DNA from: GCA-2737725 sp965229355
GTDB lineage: Bacteria; Pseudomonadota; Alphaproteobacteria; Rhodospirillales; Rhodospirillaceae
NCBI GenBank assembly: GCA_965229355.1
Contig: OZ245869.1
Span: forward strand, 868,001 to 932,000
DNA: 64,000 nt
Direction of reading: 5' to 3'
Position numbers and translations under genes: made by a program. This document shows, piece by piece, positions 35,153 through 44,827 of the stretch. The notes under the pieces were generated by a model. That model saw only the letters and a program-made list of their open reading frames with translations. It had not been told where the DNA came from and searched no databases. Every line of letters starts with the position of its first letter. Position 1 is the stretch's first letter.

Positions 35153-36037
35153 ATGTCGACTGGCAATATCAATGTTCATGAGGAAGTTAACATCATCGGC
35201 GCACGCAGCCGCCTGTCCGACGTGGCGTGGGGCGCTGTGCTGGCGGGCGGCCTTGGCGCGACCGTTATCACCATCATCCTGACTGTATTAGGCGCTGGCT
35301 TAGGGCTTTTGGCGGTCTCACCGTGGCCAAACGACGGCGCAAGTGCTGGGGCGATGGCCGCAAGCGCACTGGCCTGGATTATTTTCGTGCAGTGGGCCTC
35401 AGCCTCCTTAGGTGGCTATCTTTCAGGCCGCTTACGCCACCGCACAACCTACTTACGTGGTGACGAAACGCTGTTTCGCGACACGGCACACGGGTTTTTG
35501 GCCTGGGGTGTTGGTACACTGATGATGGTGGGCGTGGTTGCCTGCTTTGCCTTCAGTGCCGCCAGCGGTGCTTCGAAAATTACGGCAGCTGCCGTTCAAG
35601 GTGGGGCTGCTGGTGCTGCGGCCAACGCCGACCGAGCCGATGCAAATGCATGGCTGGGGTATTATACCGATACGCTATTGCGCACCGAAACAATGACGCC
35701 AACACCAGCTGACGATAGCCGCGGCGAAGTCACGCGTATCATGACGCGCAGCTTGGCCAATGGCGACGTTGCCCCCGTAGACCGCACCTACTTGGCGCAA
35801 GTTGTCGCGCGTCAAACTGGTGTGGATTTGCCAACCGCACAACAACGCGTTGATGCGACGATTGCTGAAGTGAAGGCGGCCGAAACCAAACTGCGTGAAG
35901 CCGCTGATAAAGCGCGCAAAGAAGCTGCTAAACTCGCCATGTACATCGCGTTGTCTATGGCGATTGGTGCTTTTATTGCCGCACTTATGGCCGCACTGGG
36001 CGGCAAGTTGCGCGATCAGCCGCAACCCATAAACTAA
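35153..36037 (+). CDS. Membrane protein of unknown function (PhnA-like annotation class)
   Basis: 294 aa with an N-terminal soluble stretch, two or three membrane spans in the first half (about residues 28-55, 66-90 and 115-140), a long polar, partly coiled-coil region (about 160-255, rich in A, E and K) and a last membrane span (about 262-285). Proteins of this build are sometimes annotated PhnA-like without evidence for phosphonate chemistry. It lies in one unit with the 23-aa peptide and ahead of a strong terminator. The probable EcfG promoter suggests an envelope stress role. Confidence 0.75.
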   Translation: MSTGNINVHEEVNIIGARSRLSDVAWGAVLAGGLGATVITIILTVLGAGLGLLAVSPWPNDGASAGAMAASALAWIIFVQWASASLGGYLSGRLRHRTTYLRGDETLFRDTAHGFLAWGVGTLMMVGVVACFAFSAASGASKITAAAVQGGAAGAAANADRADANAWLGYYTDTLLRTETMTPTPADDSRGEVTRIMTRSLANGDVAPVDRTYLAQVVARQTGVDLPTAQQRVDATIAEVKAAETKLREAADKARKEAAKLAMYIALSMAIGAFIAALMAALGGKLRDQPQPIN

Positions 36038-36060
36038 GATTAAGCAACGCCTGAATATGA

Positions 36061-36092
36061 AAAGGGCGGCAACATCAGTTGCCGCCCTTTTT
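36061..36092. terminator. Bidirectional intrinsic terminator
   Basis: AAAGGGCGGCAAC, loop ATCA, GTTGCCGCCCTTT followed by TT, preceded by A's on the other side. It serves both the gene at 35153 (plus) and the convergent hemerythrin gene (minus). Confidence 0.9.
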
Positions 36093-36123
36093 GGCTTAGT
36101 CCCTTTTAGTTTAGTCGTGACTT

Positions 36124-36651
36124 TTAAGAAGCGTGTTTGTGTTCAACTTCGGCACCACTCATGGTCAGCGTCACCGGAACCGGCAAACCTTGCGCTTCAA
36201 ATTTCGCGATAAGTTCTTCTTTACGCACCAACATGCGCTGCCCGAGATCATCAAGGTCGATCTCTGATTTCTTGATTTGCGCAAAAATCCCGTCCCGCTG
36301 CTCTTCTTCTTTTACGTGATGCTTGATTTCTTCCGATAACACTTTGACCTTGGCGTCGTAGTAATCATCGTCTGGCGTACCTTCACGCAATTCAGCGATC
36401 AGCATTTTCGCACCATCATGTTCGACAAAGGCTTCATCCAGCATGTCTTGCTCAACGCCCGCTTCTTCACACGCCGGATAAAAAATCTCTTCTTCAATCA
36501 TAGCATGCACAGTCAATTCCATGCAGATTTGCTGTGCGATATCCGCCTTTTTGCCGCGTGCGCTCTCGTACTTCTCGAACAATTCTTCAACTTTACGATG
36601 ATCAGCTTTGAGAAGCGCGATTGCGTCCTGCTTTTGTTTGGCTCGGGCCAT
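36124..36651 (-). CDS. Hemerythrin HHE-domain protein
   Basis: 175 aa of helical bundle type: an HHE cation-binding domain (about residues 8-135) with iron-ligand pattern KADHRKVEELFEKYE, HAMIEEEIFYPACEEA, FVEHDGAKMLI and EIKHHVKEEE. Such di-iron proteins sense or store oxygen or nitric oxide and are common members of the alphaproteobacterial general stress response. ATG 36651 is chosen for its AAGGAGG; a far upstream in-frame ATG would include promoter sequence. An exact EcfG promoter lies 83 bp upstream. Confidence 0.9.
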   Translation of the reverse strand: MARAKQKQDAIALLKADHRKVEELFEKYESARGKKADIAQQICMELTVHAMIEEEIFYPACEEAGVEQDMLDEAFVEHDGAKMLIAELREGTPDDDYYDAKVKVLSEEIKHHVKEEEQRDGIFAQIKKSEIDLDDLGQRMLVRKEELIAKFEAQGLPVPVTLTMSGAEVEHKHAS

Positions 36652-36733
36652 TCCTGTTCCTCCTTCGAAAGATCTTGAATTCGCTGCGTCAAAGACTGCG
36701 GTGAATGACGCAGCATTGCGTTGAGGTCTTTTC

Positions 36734-36758
36734 AACGCTGGTCTGTGCCTGATGTTCC
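36734..36758 (-). promoter_or_regulatory. Sigma-EcfG promoter of the hemerythrin gene
   Basis: Minus strand: GGAAC, 16 bases, CGTT. Exact match to the EcfG consensus at a suitable distance from the ribosome site. Confidence 0.8.
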
Positions 36759-37011
36759 GAAGGTTATATTTTCGCAAATTCTCTGATGCGGCAGACTGCG
36801 ACATCAATTCATCAGCCCGCAAAAATGCATTGCCCCAATATCATCACTTAAAACAGGGACTCCGCATCATTCAGCAACGGCTATACCTTTAATATGTGAT
36901 GCCGCGCCATCAGCCACGGTTAACTTTATTTTCAATCGCATTAAATCAACCATAGCAACGCATAGAAATCGATTTTATGTAATATTTTCAGGGCTTAAGC
37001 CTTGTCCATTG

Positions 37012-37037
37012 GAAACGCGAACTTTAATGTGTGCGTT
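37012..37037 (+). promoter_or_regulatory. Candidate sigma-EcfG-like promoter of the bcs operon
   Basis: GAAAC, 17 bases, CGTT; one mismatch in the -35 element, as at 35015. The -10 ends 36 bp before the bcsA ATG. It is the only promoter-like element I see ahead of the operon, but it is weaker evidence than the exact copies. Confidence 0.35.
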
Positions 37038-37072
37038 CATATTTTTGGTTGGGTTGAAGCGGCATAGACGTC

Positions 37073-39295
37073 ATGGACGCACCGGGTTCGGCGAACCAAT
37101 CTTTTCTTCAGCGCACACTCGCTCCCTTAACTTGGGGGCTGTTAACAGCCGCTGCCATTTTTCTGGCGCTGATCCCCGCCGACGTTGAAGCGCAGTTTCT
37201 GTTGGCCGGCGTAATGGTGGGGCTGATTTGGGCTCTGGCTGATGTTGCGAGTGAAAGCCCGAACGATTGGCGCCGCGCCGCCGTGCTGGTGTTCGCGATT
37301 TTCCTAAGCATGCGATACATGGTGTGGCGTGTTCTTTATACGCTATCGTCAGCCGATCCCTTTAGTTTCATTTTCTCATGGGCGTTGTTTGCCGCAGAGA
37401 TTTACGCCTTCATTATTTCGGCACTGGGCATCTTCGTAAATTTCTATCCGCTGCGCCGCCCCACCGTTGTGATGGGCGTGGTGGATAACCCGCCAAGCGT
37501 GGACATTTATGTCCCCACATACAACGAGCCTGCGGAACTGCTGGAAGTTACGCTGCGGTGCTGTAACGGTATTCGGTATCCCGAAGGAAAGAAGAAAATC
37601 TTCCTGCTCGATGACGGCGGCACCGATCAGAAGTGCAACGACCCCGACCGTAAGAAGCGCGCTGAAGCCATTGCGCGCCGCGCTGAATTGCAAGCCTTGT
37701 GTAAAAAGCTGGGCTGCACGTACCTCACACGCGAGAAAAACAACCACGCCAAGGCAGGCAACCTGAACGCCGCGATGCAAAAAACATCGGGTGATTTAAT
37801 TTTGATCTTGGATGCCGACCACGTGCCCACCGCGGACATTCTGGAACGCACAGTGCCGTGGATGATCAAAGACCCCACGACATTCCTGGTGCAAACACCG
37901 CACTTCCTGGTGAACCCCGATCCGATTGACCGTAACTTGCTCAGCGCGTTCCGCCGCATGCCCGCAGAGAACGAGATGTTTTACTGCACCATTCAGCGGG
38001 GCTTGGATTTCTGGGACAGTTCGTTCTTCTGCGGCTCTGCCGCAGTGTTGCGCCGCAAGCACCTCGATATGGTTGGTGGCCTCACGGGTGAGTCGATCAC
38101 CGAAGATGCTGAAACAGCACTCGACTTACACAAGCTGGGCTTCCGCAGTGTTTATGTCGATCAACCCATGGTCGGCGGCTTAGCACCTGAATCGTTCACA
38201 GGATTTGTGGTGCAGCGGATGCGCTGGGCGCAAGGCATGACGCAAATCATGATGTTAAAGCTGCCCAGCGCACTGCCCAAGATGCGCTGGTTCCAGGCTT
38301 TAAGTTACATTAACTCATGCTTGTTCTGGTTCTTCCCGTTTGCGCGGCTGATCTTCATGTTGTCGCCCTGCGCCTATCTGTTTTTCGGATTGGAAATTTA
38401 TAACGCGAATTTCAACCAGATCATCGCGTACGCAATCCCGCACATCATCGCCACACAAGTCAGCAATTCATTACTGTTTGGACGCACACGCTGGCCGCTG
38501 ATTTCAGAACTCTATGAGGTGATGCAGTCCATCTATTCCATGATGGCGCTGTTCCAAGTCTTCCGAAATCCGCGCAAGCCACAGTTCGTCGTCACGCCCA
38601 AAAGTGAAATCGTCGAAGAAGAATTTATTTCGCCGTTGGTGAAGCCGTTTTACGTGCTTCTGGCGATTCTTGGCCTTTCATTTATCGCAGGCGTTATTAG
38701 GTGGGAGCTTTATGCACAGTCGCGGGATCTCACCACCGTCGTTCTGATTTGGAACATCTTGAACTTCTGTTTGGTCGCAGCCGCATTCGGCGCATTGTTG
38801 GAGCGCCGCCAGCGGCGTGGCGCGCCCCGCATGCCCGCTACCACACACGGATCACTGGAAGCGCCCGATGGCAAAGTCTACCGCTGCAATATCGATGATA
38901 TTTCAGTGGGTGGTTTCCGCGTGGTGTTTGATACGCCGCCCGCCAGCCGCTTGACCTTCGGTGACCAAGCCTTCTTGCGGGTTTGGGTTGCCTCAAAAAG
39001 CATTGAAGCGCTGTTTAAGGTGGAAGTACGCGCGCTGTTTAAAATGGGGCCAAAGACAGCTCTGGGCGTGTCGTTCGCCGGCACCGAGCCTGTGGACCAA
39101 GATTTAATGTATGCGCTGATGTATGGCGACAGCGAGAACTGGTCATACTTCGTGGCGCGCCGCACGCGCCCCATGCCGTTCTTAAGTGCACTGGGCTTGA
39201 TCTTCCGTTTGTCGGGCCGCCCCATCGCAGCCCACGTCGCGATTGTATTCAATAAAATTAAATCTCGTTTTTCATCGTCGCTTTCTCAATCGTAA
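37073..39295 (+). CDS. bcsA: BcsA, cellulose synthase catalytic subunit with PilZ domain
   Basis: 740 aa. Membrane spans frame a GT2 domain with DDGGT (first Asp), DADH (second Asp), TEDAETALDLH (catalytic base) and QRMRWAQG (QxxRW). The C-terminal PilZ domain (about residues 580-690) has ERRQRRGAPR and DDISVGG, the c-di-GMP-binding RxxxR and (D/N)xSxxG motifs. It polymerises UDP-glucose into beta-1,4-glucan and moves it across the inner membrane when c-di-GMP is bound. First gene of bcsA-B-Z-C, with 11 bp to bcsB. Confidence 0.96.
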   Translation: MDAPGSANQSFLQRTLAPLTWGLLTAAAIFLALIPADVEAQFLLAGVMVGLIWALADVASESPNDWRRAAVLVFAIFLSMRYMVWRVLYTLSSADPFSFIFSWALFAAEIYAFIISALGIFVNFYPLRRPTVVMGVVDNPPSVDIYVPTYNEPAELLEVTLRCCNGIRYPEGKKKIFLLDDGGTDQKCNDPDRKKRAEAIARRAELQALCKKLGCTYLTREKNNHAKAGNLNAAMQKTSGDLILILDADHVPTADILERTVPWMIKDPTTFLVQTPHFLVNPDPIDRNLLSAFRRMPAENEMFYCTIQRGLDFWDSSFFCGSAAVLRRKHLDMVGGLTGESITEDAETALDLHKLGFRSVYVDQPMVGGLAPESFTGFVVQRMRWAQGMTQIMMLKLPSALPKMRWFQALSYINSCLFWFFPFARLIFMLSPCAYLFFGLEIYNANFNQIIAYAIPHIIATQVSNSLLFGRTRWPLISELYEVMQSIYSMMALFQVFRNPRKPQFVVTPKSEIVEEEFISPLVKPFYVLLAILGLSFIAGVIRWELYAQSRDLTTVVLIWNILNFCLVAAAFGALLERRQRRGAPRMPATTHGSLEAPDGKVYRCNIDDISVGGFRVVFDTPPASRLTFGDQAFLRVWVASKSIEALFKVEVRALFKMGPKTALGVSFAGTEPVDQDLMYALMYGDSENWSYFVARRTRPMPFLSALGLIFRLSGRPIAAHVAIVFNKIKSRFSSSLSQS

Positions 39296-39306
39296 GGACA
39301 CAGCAA

Positions 39307-41544
39307 ATGTCTTTCTGGCATTCACGCTTTGCATTTTTTAGCGCCATTGCGGTCATGATGACGGCGCTGGCCACCAGCCCGCAGGCGCAAAGCAGCCGAA
39401 ACATTGTCGCCAGCGGCCCCACGGGGCCGGTTGGCGCAACTGCCGCTGCACAAGTAAAGTATGTGTTCCCCTTAAGTAAGTTTGTCGCGACCGCAGGGCC
39501 CTTGCGCTTGAAGGATGCAACAAGTGGAAGCCGTATATCAATTCCACTGTCGAGCCGCCTGAAATTAACGAGCATGCAAGTGAACATCGTGTTCACCAAC
39601 TCAATCGCCCTGCATGCCCCCACCTCTTCATTGGCGGTTCGCTTTAACGAAGCAACGCTAGCGCAAATTCGCTTAGAGCCGAATAACCCAACCGGCACGG
39701 CCAAGATCAACGTGCCCGTCGATCTGACGCGCAAAGGTTTCAATAACTTAAGCTTGGATGTGGTTCAGCATAATGGCAATTCATGCGAAGATCCCGAAGC
39801 GCCGGAATTGTGGACCGAGATCAACACAGCTGAATCTTCAGTTGAAATCACCGGCGAATATGGTGTCGGCCCTTACACGCTCGCTGACCTTGGCAATATT
39901 TTTGCACCGGGCGTCGGTGCTGCGCGCCGTTTGGTAATTGCCAGCCCCGCGCAACCAACTGTGAAGTCCCTCTCGGCTGGTGCATTGGTGGCGCAAGCTG
40001 CGGGCTTACGCTCGTTATATGAGCCAGTGAAGATCACCCATGTGGCTTTGGGTGAAGGGGCCCCGGCTGATTGGCAATTAGATGACCACGCCATTGTCGG
40101 CACGCGCGATGCAATCGCTGGTGTTCTAGATGCCGCCGAAGCGGCCAAGATCGAAGGGCCTTATGTGTCGTTGCGCGCCCTTGATCGCCGCCAAGTGCAG
40201 ATCGTTGTCTCGGGCAAAACCGAAGACGATGTTGTGACCGCCGCACGCGCGCTCACGTACATGGATTTGCCGATCACTGATGCATCGTCTGCCACCATTC
40301 GTGACATTGATGCCAAGGGTTTAGAAGCGCGCCACATTAAGCCTGAGCATATCTACACGTTCGACGCTTTGGGCTTGCCGACCACCACCGTGCAAGGCTC
40401 AAGCGTTCAGGAAATTGATGTGAACATTCCAGTCGCGGCCGATTTGTACGCGCTGGAACAAGCCAAGGCGGAACTGCTGTTGGACTTGAACTATGGCGCG
40501 GCCTTTGGCCCAGGCTCGGTGATCAACATCAGCCTGAATGGTAAATTCCAGCACAGCATCAGCCTCACCAACGAGGCGGGGGCTGCTTATCGCGGCTACC
40601 GCATCTCACTTCCTATGCGCGACTTCGTAGGCGGTGCAAACAAGCTGAGCTTTGCTGTGTTCATGCGTACACCGCTCCTTGATAAATGCGCTGGGGTCTC
40701 TGGCCGCTATCTAACAACGACGCTTTTTGGGTCATCAACAATTGAATTCCCAGATGCAGCTCGTGTGACCAGCCAGCCTGATTTGGATTTATTCGCGCGT
40801 ACTGGTTTTCCTTATGTGATGCCGGATACGCCTGCGACCATCTGGATGCAGGATGCATCGCTGATGAGTTCCGCCTGGACGTTGAGTGCGCGCTTGGCGC
40901 AAGTCAGCGGCGTGTCATTGCCGCAGCTGAATTTCGCCATTGGCGGCACCGCACCTGCTGGTGCGGCTATTTTGCTCGCCGACACAAAAGCGCTGCCGCC
41001 GAAAGCGCTCGAAGCGGCGAAGCAACAATTTGGTGCTGTGAACCGCGTGCCTTACGGCGCGTTCAGCACCATTGAGGGCGCACCTTCGCCCACCATGGCC
41101 GAAGAAGCCGTGGCTTTTGTGAATGGGAAAGCACATGCCACAAAAACGGCGAGCCCGACCACGGGTGCGGTGAACCAAACCAATACATTGGGCCGCAATG
41201 CGTTGATGACAGCAGCGCGCGCCGCCAATGGAACGGGCACTACCACGATCATTACCGCTGATACGCGCGAGCGCGTGATCAGCGCGGTTGATCAATTGGT
41301 GCAACCGCAGTTCTGGGGCCAAGCCAAAGGCGACTTTATGCTGTGGCAAGATACGCCTGACTCGGTTGTAACGTTAAACTTGTCGCCGCGGTTTCAAGTG
41401 GGTGAAGCGCCAGGTCTGATGGGCGTGCGCTTTTACTTCTCGCAACATCCGTGGTGGTGGCTGGGCGGCACTGTTGTCGTGCTGATCGGCTTGGCTTGCT
41501 TGACGGTGTTCATCCTGGCCCGTCGCCGCAGCCAACAGAAGTAG
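39307..41544 (+). CDS. bcsB: BcsB, periplasmic cellulose synthase subunit
   Basis: 745 aa. Signal peptide (about residues 1-28, to PQAQS), two pairs of carbohydrate-binding-like and flavodoxin-like domains typical of BcsB, and a C-terminal membrane helix (WWWLGGTVVVLIGLACLTVF) with a basic tail. It guides the glucan through the periplasm and is needed for BcsA activity. GGACACAGCAAATG provides a modest ribosome site directly after bcsA. Length is normal. Confidence 0.95.
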   Translation: MSFWHSRFAFFSAIAVMMTALATSPQAQSSRNIVASGPTGPVGATAAAQVKYVFPLSKFVATAGPLRLKDATSGSRISIPLSSRLKLTSMQVNIVFTNSIALHAPTSSLAVRFNEATLAQIRLEPNNPTGTAKINVPVDLTRKGFNNLSLDVVQHNGNSCEDPEAPELWTEINTAESSVEITGEYGVGPYTLADLGNIFAPGVGAARRLVIASPAQPTVKSLSAGALVAQAAGLRSLYEPVKITHVALGEGAPADWQLDDHAIVGTRDAIAGVLDAAEAAKIEGPYVSLRALDRRQVQIVVSGKTEDDVVTAARALTYMDLPITDASSATIRDIDAKGLEARHIKPEHIYTFDALGLPTTTVQGSSVQEIDVNIPVAADLYALEQAKAELLLDLNYGAAFGPGSVINISLNGKFQHSISLTNEAGAAYRGYRISLPMRDFVGGANKLSFAVFMRTPLLDKCAGVSGRYLTTTLFGSSTIEFPDAARVTSQPDLDLFARTGFPYVMPDTPATIWMQDASLMSSAWTLSARLAQVSGVSLPQLNFAIGGTAPAGAAILLADTKALPPKALEAAKQQFGAVNRVPYGAFSTIEGAPSPTMAEEAVAFVNGKAHATKTASPTTGAVNQTNTLGRNALMTAARAANGTGTTTIITADTRERVISAVDQLVQPQFWGQAKGDFMLWQDTPDSVVTLNLSPRFQVGEAPGLMGVRFYFSQHPWWWLGGTVVVLIGLACLTVFILARRRSQQK

Positions 41545-41559
41545 ATACGAATAGAACCG

Positions 41560-42615
41560 ATGACCGTTTCTCGCCGCACGATCTTAGCTGGTGTTGCCGG
41601 AGTTGGCCTGCTTGGGGCTGCAGCCTATGTGCTGCGGTCCAAGCCTGCCCCCCCGAATGCGCCGCTGTGGGCGAGTTACAAGGCACGGTTCTTTAAACCG
41701 GAAGGGCGCATTGCCGACAGCGGCAATGGCGGCATCAGCCATAGCGAAAGCCAAGGCTATGGCATGATCTTCGCGACAGCCCACAATGATCGTAAGACGT
41801 TTGATGCATTGTGGGCGTGGACGCAAAAGACGCTGAAGCGCAGCGATGGTTTGTTTTCATGGAAATATGTGCCGAGCGCAGACACACCTGACGCGCGCAT
41901 TCCTGACCGCAACAATGCCAGCGATGGCGACTTGTTGATGTGTTGGGCGTTGCTGCGGGCTGCGCGGCAATGGAACGACCCCACATATACTGAAGCGGCT
42001 TTACGGATCGCAGATGCCATGCAGCGGCATGTGATCGTGCGTGACAATGAACAAACATATTTGCTGCCCGGTGTTGATGGATTTAAGTCCGACACCAGCC
42101 GAGTTGTGAATTTATCGTACTGGGTGTTCCCGGCCCTGCACGCTTTGCAGGAACATACCGGCGACACAGTCTGGCAAAGCCTGATCATGACAGGACGAAG
42201 CTTAATCGGCAGTGCTCAATTTGGGATGCATCGCTTGCCGACGGATTGGTTGGAAACGATGGGCGAGCTCCGGCCGGCCGATAAGTTCCCGCCGCGCTTT
42301 GGGTATGATGCTATTCGCGTGCCCCTGAACCTGGCGTGGGGCAACGCGCCTACTGCATTCCTTCAGCCCTTTGCCGATTTCTGGACCAGGTTACCTAAAA
42401 CTGACGCTTACCCGGCGTGGGTTGATGTGACGACAGAGGCCCAATCAACCGAGCGCCAATCGCGCGGCATGCGCGCCGTGGCAGACCTGACATTTAAACG
42501 CGTCGGCAAGCCTGCGCAGGATCTGCCAACGGATCTTTTACCATCCGACGATTATTATGCGGCCAGCCTGATTTTACAGGCTGACCTGGCCGCCAAAGAA
42601 CAACTGGTAGCTTAA
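41560..42615 (+). CDS. bcsZ: BcsZ, family GH8 endoglucanase of the cellulose operon
   Basis: 351 aa. N-terminal SRR-type export signal (TVSRRTILAGVAGVGLLGAA, possible Tat-like twin arginine), then the GH8 (alpha/alpha)6 barrel with acid catalyst E63 in ISHSESQGYGM and the conserved acidic NNASDGDLLMCWAL (near residue 117). It trims cellulose in the periplasm during export. It lies 15 bp after bcsB and 1 bp before bcsC. Confidence 0.94.
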   Translation: MTVSRRTILAGVAGVGLLGAAAYVLRSKPAPPNAPLWASYKARFFKPEGRIADSGNGGISHSESQGYGMIFATAHNDRKTFDALWAWTQKTLKRSDGLFSWKYVPSADTPDARIPDRNNASDGDLLMCWALLRAARQWNDPTYTEAALRIADAMQRHVIVRDNEQTYLLPGVDGFKSDTSRVVNLSYWVFPALHALQEHTGDTVWQSLIMTGRSLIGSAQFGMHRLPTDWLETMGELRPADKFPPRFGYDAIRVPLNLAWGNAPTAFLQPFADFWTRLPKTDAYPAWVDVTTEAQSTERQSRGMRAVADLTFKRVGKPAQDLPTDLLPSDDYYAASLILQADLAAKEQLVA

Positions 42616-42616
42616 C

Positions 42617-44827
42617 GTGATGCGACACAGCCTTTTCCTCAAAACGTTTGCGTTACTGCTGGCCATGGGCAGTGCGCTGACGTGCTCGCAATCCGCTTCG
42701 GCGCAATTGCAATCAATCGAACGGCCCAATGCGACGACACCCCCTGCACCGGCTGCTGATACAAGCGCGCCAGATACATCTGGGATTTGGTTTTTTATTC
42801 GCCGTCAGGATGCAGACGCCGCCCAGCGCGAAATAGATCGTCTCCGCGGAAGTTATCCGCGCTGGGCACCCACACCTGATATGCGGGCCGCCATTGCGAA
42901 TTTGCGCAATCCAGGCGCAGGACCGGCGGCCCCTGCAGTGAAGGCTGCAACGCCTGCACGCCCCTCGAAACAAGACGAGCTTGAGAAGCTGATTAAAGCC
43001 GGACGTTGGAGCGATGCTGAGAAATTGGCAGGCGACGACCAAGACTTGCGCCGCATTGTCGGCGATCAAGCGGCAGCAGCAGCGAATGCAAAAGCGCAAA
43101 GTGGCGCATGGGATGAGGCGCGCGCTCTGGCTGCTGTAGCTGAACGCCAAGGAAATAGCACGGCAGGTCTTGCATTGGGGTGGGCCGCCCTTGATAGCAA
43201 ACGCAATGCTGATGCAGCGAATACGTTTGCAAACTATCCCGGCAATGAAGAAGCAGGTTATGGGCGGATCTTGGCGCTGGACCGTGCAGGTGCCGACATC
43301 GCAGCACTTTCTGCTGCGTGCAAATCTAACGCGTTGTCGACGCGTCAAACTGAAGCCTGCAACAATGCTTTCGCCGCGCGGGCCTTGGCCAAATACCAAG
43401 CCCAGCAATGGGCAGGCGTGATCGAGATAGCCGAAGCGGCTGTGGCCCTAGGCCTGCATCAATCAGGCACAGATGTGTTGGCGGGCTGGAGTTACTACCG
43501 CCTCGGCCAATACGAAAAATCAGCCGCGGCATTTGATCGTGTGCGCAGCCTCGAAAAAGGTGCCGCCGAAGGTTATGTGTTGGCCATGATGGCGTCGGGC
43601 CAAGACAAAGCGATTGAACAGCGCATTGCCGCCGGTGATGCGACATTAGCGCCAACGTTTAATCGCCAGCGCGGCGCACTCGCATTGGCCCGCAAGCGCT
43701 TCCTGGTGGCTGAAGCTTTGCAAGGCACAGCCGAAACTTCTGTCACGCGGGCGCAAGTGCTGACGTATGTGCGCGACAAGTCAGGCGGCAACGGGCAAGA
43801 CCGCCAAGATGTCACCGGCGTTCGCGTTCAAACCGACATCACATCAGGCATGCAGCAGTTCAGCTTGTCTGCCGATATGCAACATATTCGGACAGGCAGC
43901 CCTGCGCCCTTCTCGCTGATTGGATCAGCAGGAGTGGCACGCTTTGCCGCCACAACACGCGAGACACTGACCACGCCGACATTCAAATGGCGCGATGAAG
44001 CGATTGATCAGGTATTGAGCGTTTGGGTTGGCACGACACCGATTGGCGGCACGATCGATCCGCTGCCCACGGGCCGCATCGAAGCGCAAGGTGATTGGTC
44101 GAATATCATTGTGACCGGCGCACTGAACGCCACGCCACGTTATGACAGTGTGTTGGCCATGGCGGGCTTGCGCGACCCAGTCACGGGCCGCCATTGGGGC
44201 CGTGTGATTGAAATGGGTCCAGAGTTGAACGGCATTTTCCTCTTTTCTGATCAATTCTCGATCAGCACGACAGGGATTGTGTCGCACCTCAGTGGCAAGA
44301 ACGTGGATGGCAACAACCGCTACGCCGTGAACGTGAGCGGCACATACCAGTTCACATCCGGCACATTAGATTTTCTGCGCATCGGCCCCACATACGCTTA
44401 TCAACATTACAGCGAAAACCAGAACTTCTTCACCTTCGGGCAAGGCGGGTATTACAGCCCCACCGAACAACACAGCGCTGGCGCGTACATCGACCTGATG
44501 ACCGCCGAAGGACAAAGGTGGCAAATCGCGGCACGCGTTTCTGGTGCATGGACTCACAGTATCGAAGCACTACGTGTTCGCTATCCGTTGGCCGATGACG
44601 GCACGCGCTTTAACCGCAATACGCAATCGGAGTTCAACACAGACTCAACCGTGCGCGGCACCTGGCTTATCGCGCCGCGCGTGATGTTGGGCGCTTATGG
44701 CCGCTACAGCAAAGCCCCCAGCGGACGCGATATGGCGGCGGGTTTAAGCCTCACATTCACTGGCAGCCCGCGCGACGGCGTTTACAGCACAGACTTGCCG
44801 CGGTACGTCGACAGGTCTTGGCCATGA
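42617..44827 (+). CDS. bcsC: BcsC-like outer-membrane cellulose export protein, short form
   Basis: 736 aa. Signal peptide (to about residue 30, SASAQ), a region of tetratricopeptide-like helices (about 60-380) and a C-terminal beta-barrel (about 395-730, ending VDRSWP). BcsC of enterobacteria is about 1,150 aa, so this version has a much shorter TPR scaffold, as seen in some alphaproteobacteria. It conducts cellulose across the outer membrane. Its start has GTG/ATG neighbours; the first ATG follows the bcsZ stop directly. Confidence 0.85.
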   Translation: MMRHSLFLKTFALLLAMGSALTCSQSASAQLQSIERPNATTPPAPAADTSAPDTSGIWFFIRRQDADAAQREIDRLRGSYPRWAPTPDMRAAIANLRNPGAGPAAPAVKAATPARPSKQDELEKLIKAGRWSDAEKLAGDDQDLRRIVGDQAAAAANAKAQSGAWDEARALAAVAERQGNSTAGLALGWAALDSKRNADAANTFANYPGNEEAGYGRILALDRAGADIAALSAACKSNALSTRQTEACNNAFAARALAKYQAQQWAGVIEIAEAAVALGLHQSGTDVLAGWSYYRLGQYEKSAAAFDRVRSLEKGAAEGYVLAMMASGQDKAIEQRIAAGDATLAPTFNRQRGALALARKRFLVAEALQGTAETSVTRAQVLTYVRDKSGGNGQDRQDVTGVRVQTDITSGMQQFSLSADMQHIRTGSPAPFSLIGSAGVARFAATTRETLTTPTFKWRDEAIDQVLSVWVGTTPIGGTIDPLPTGRIEAQGDWSNIIVTGALNATPRYDSVLAMAGLRDPVTGRHWGRVIEMGPELNGIFLFSDQFSISTTGIVSHLSGKNVDGNNRYAVNVSGTYQFTSGTLDFLRIGPTYAYQHYSENQNFFTFGQGGYYSPTEQHSAGAYIDLMTAEGQRWQIAARVSGAWTHSIEALRVRYPLADDGTRFNRNTQSEFNTDSTVRGTWLIAPRVMLGAYGRYSKAPSGRDMAAGLSLTFTGSPRDGVYSTDLPRYVDRSWP

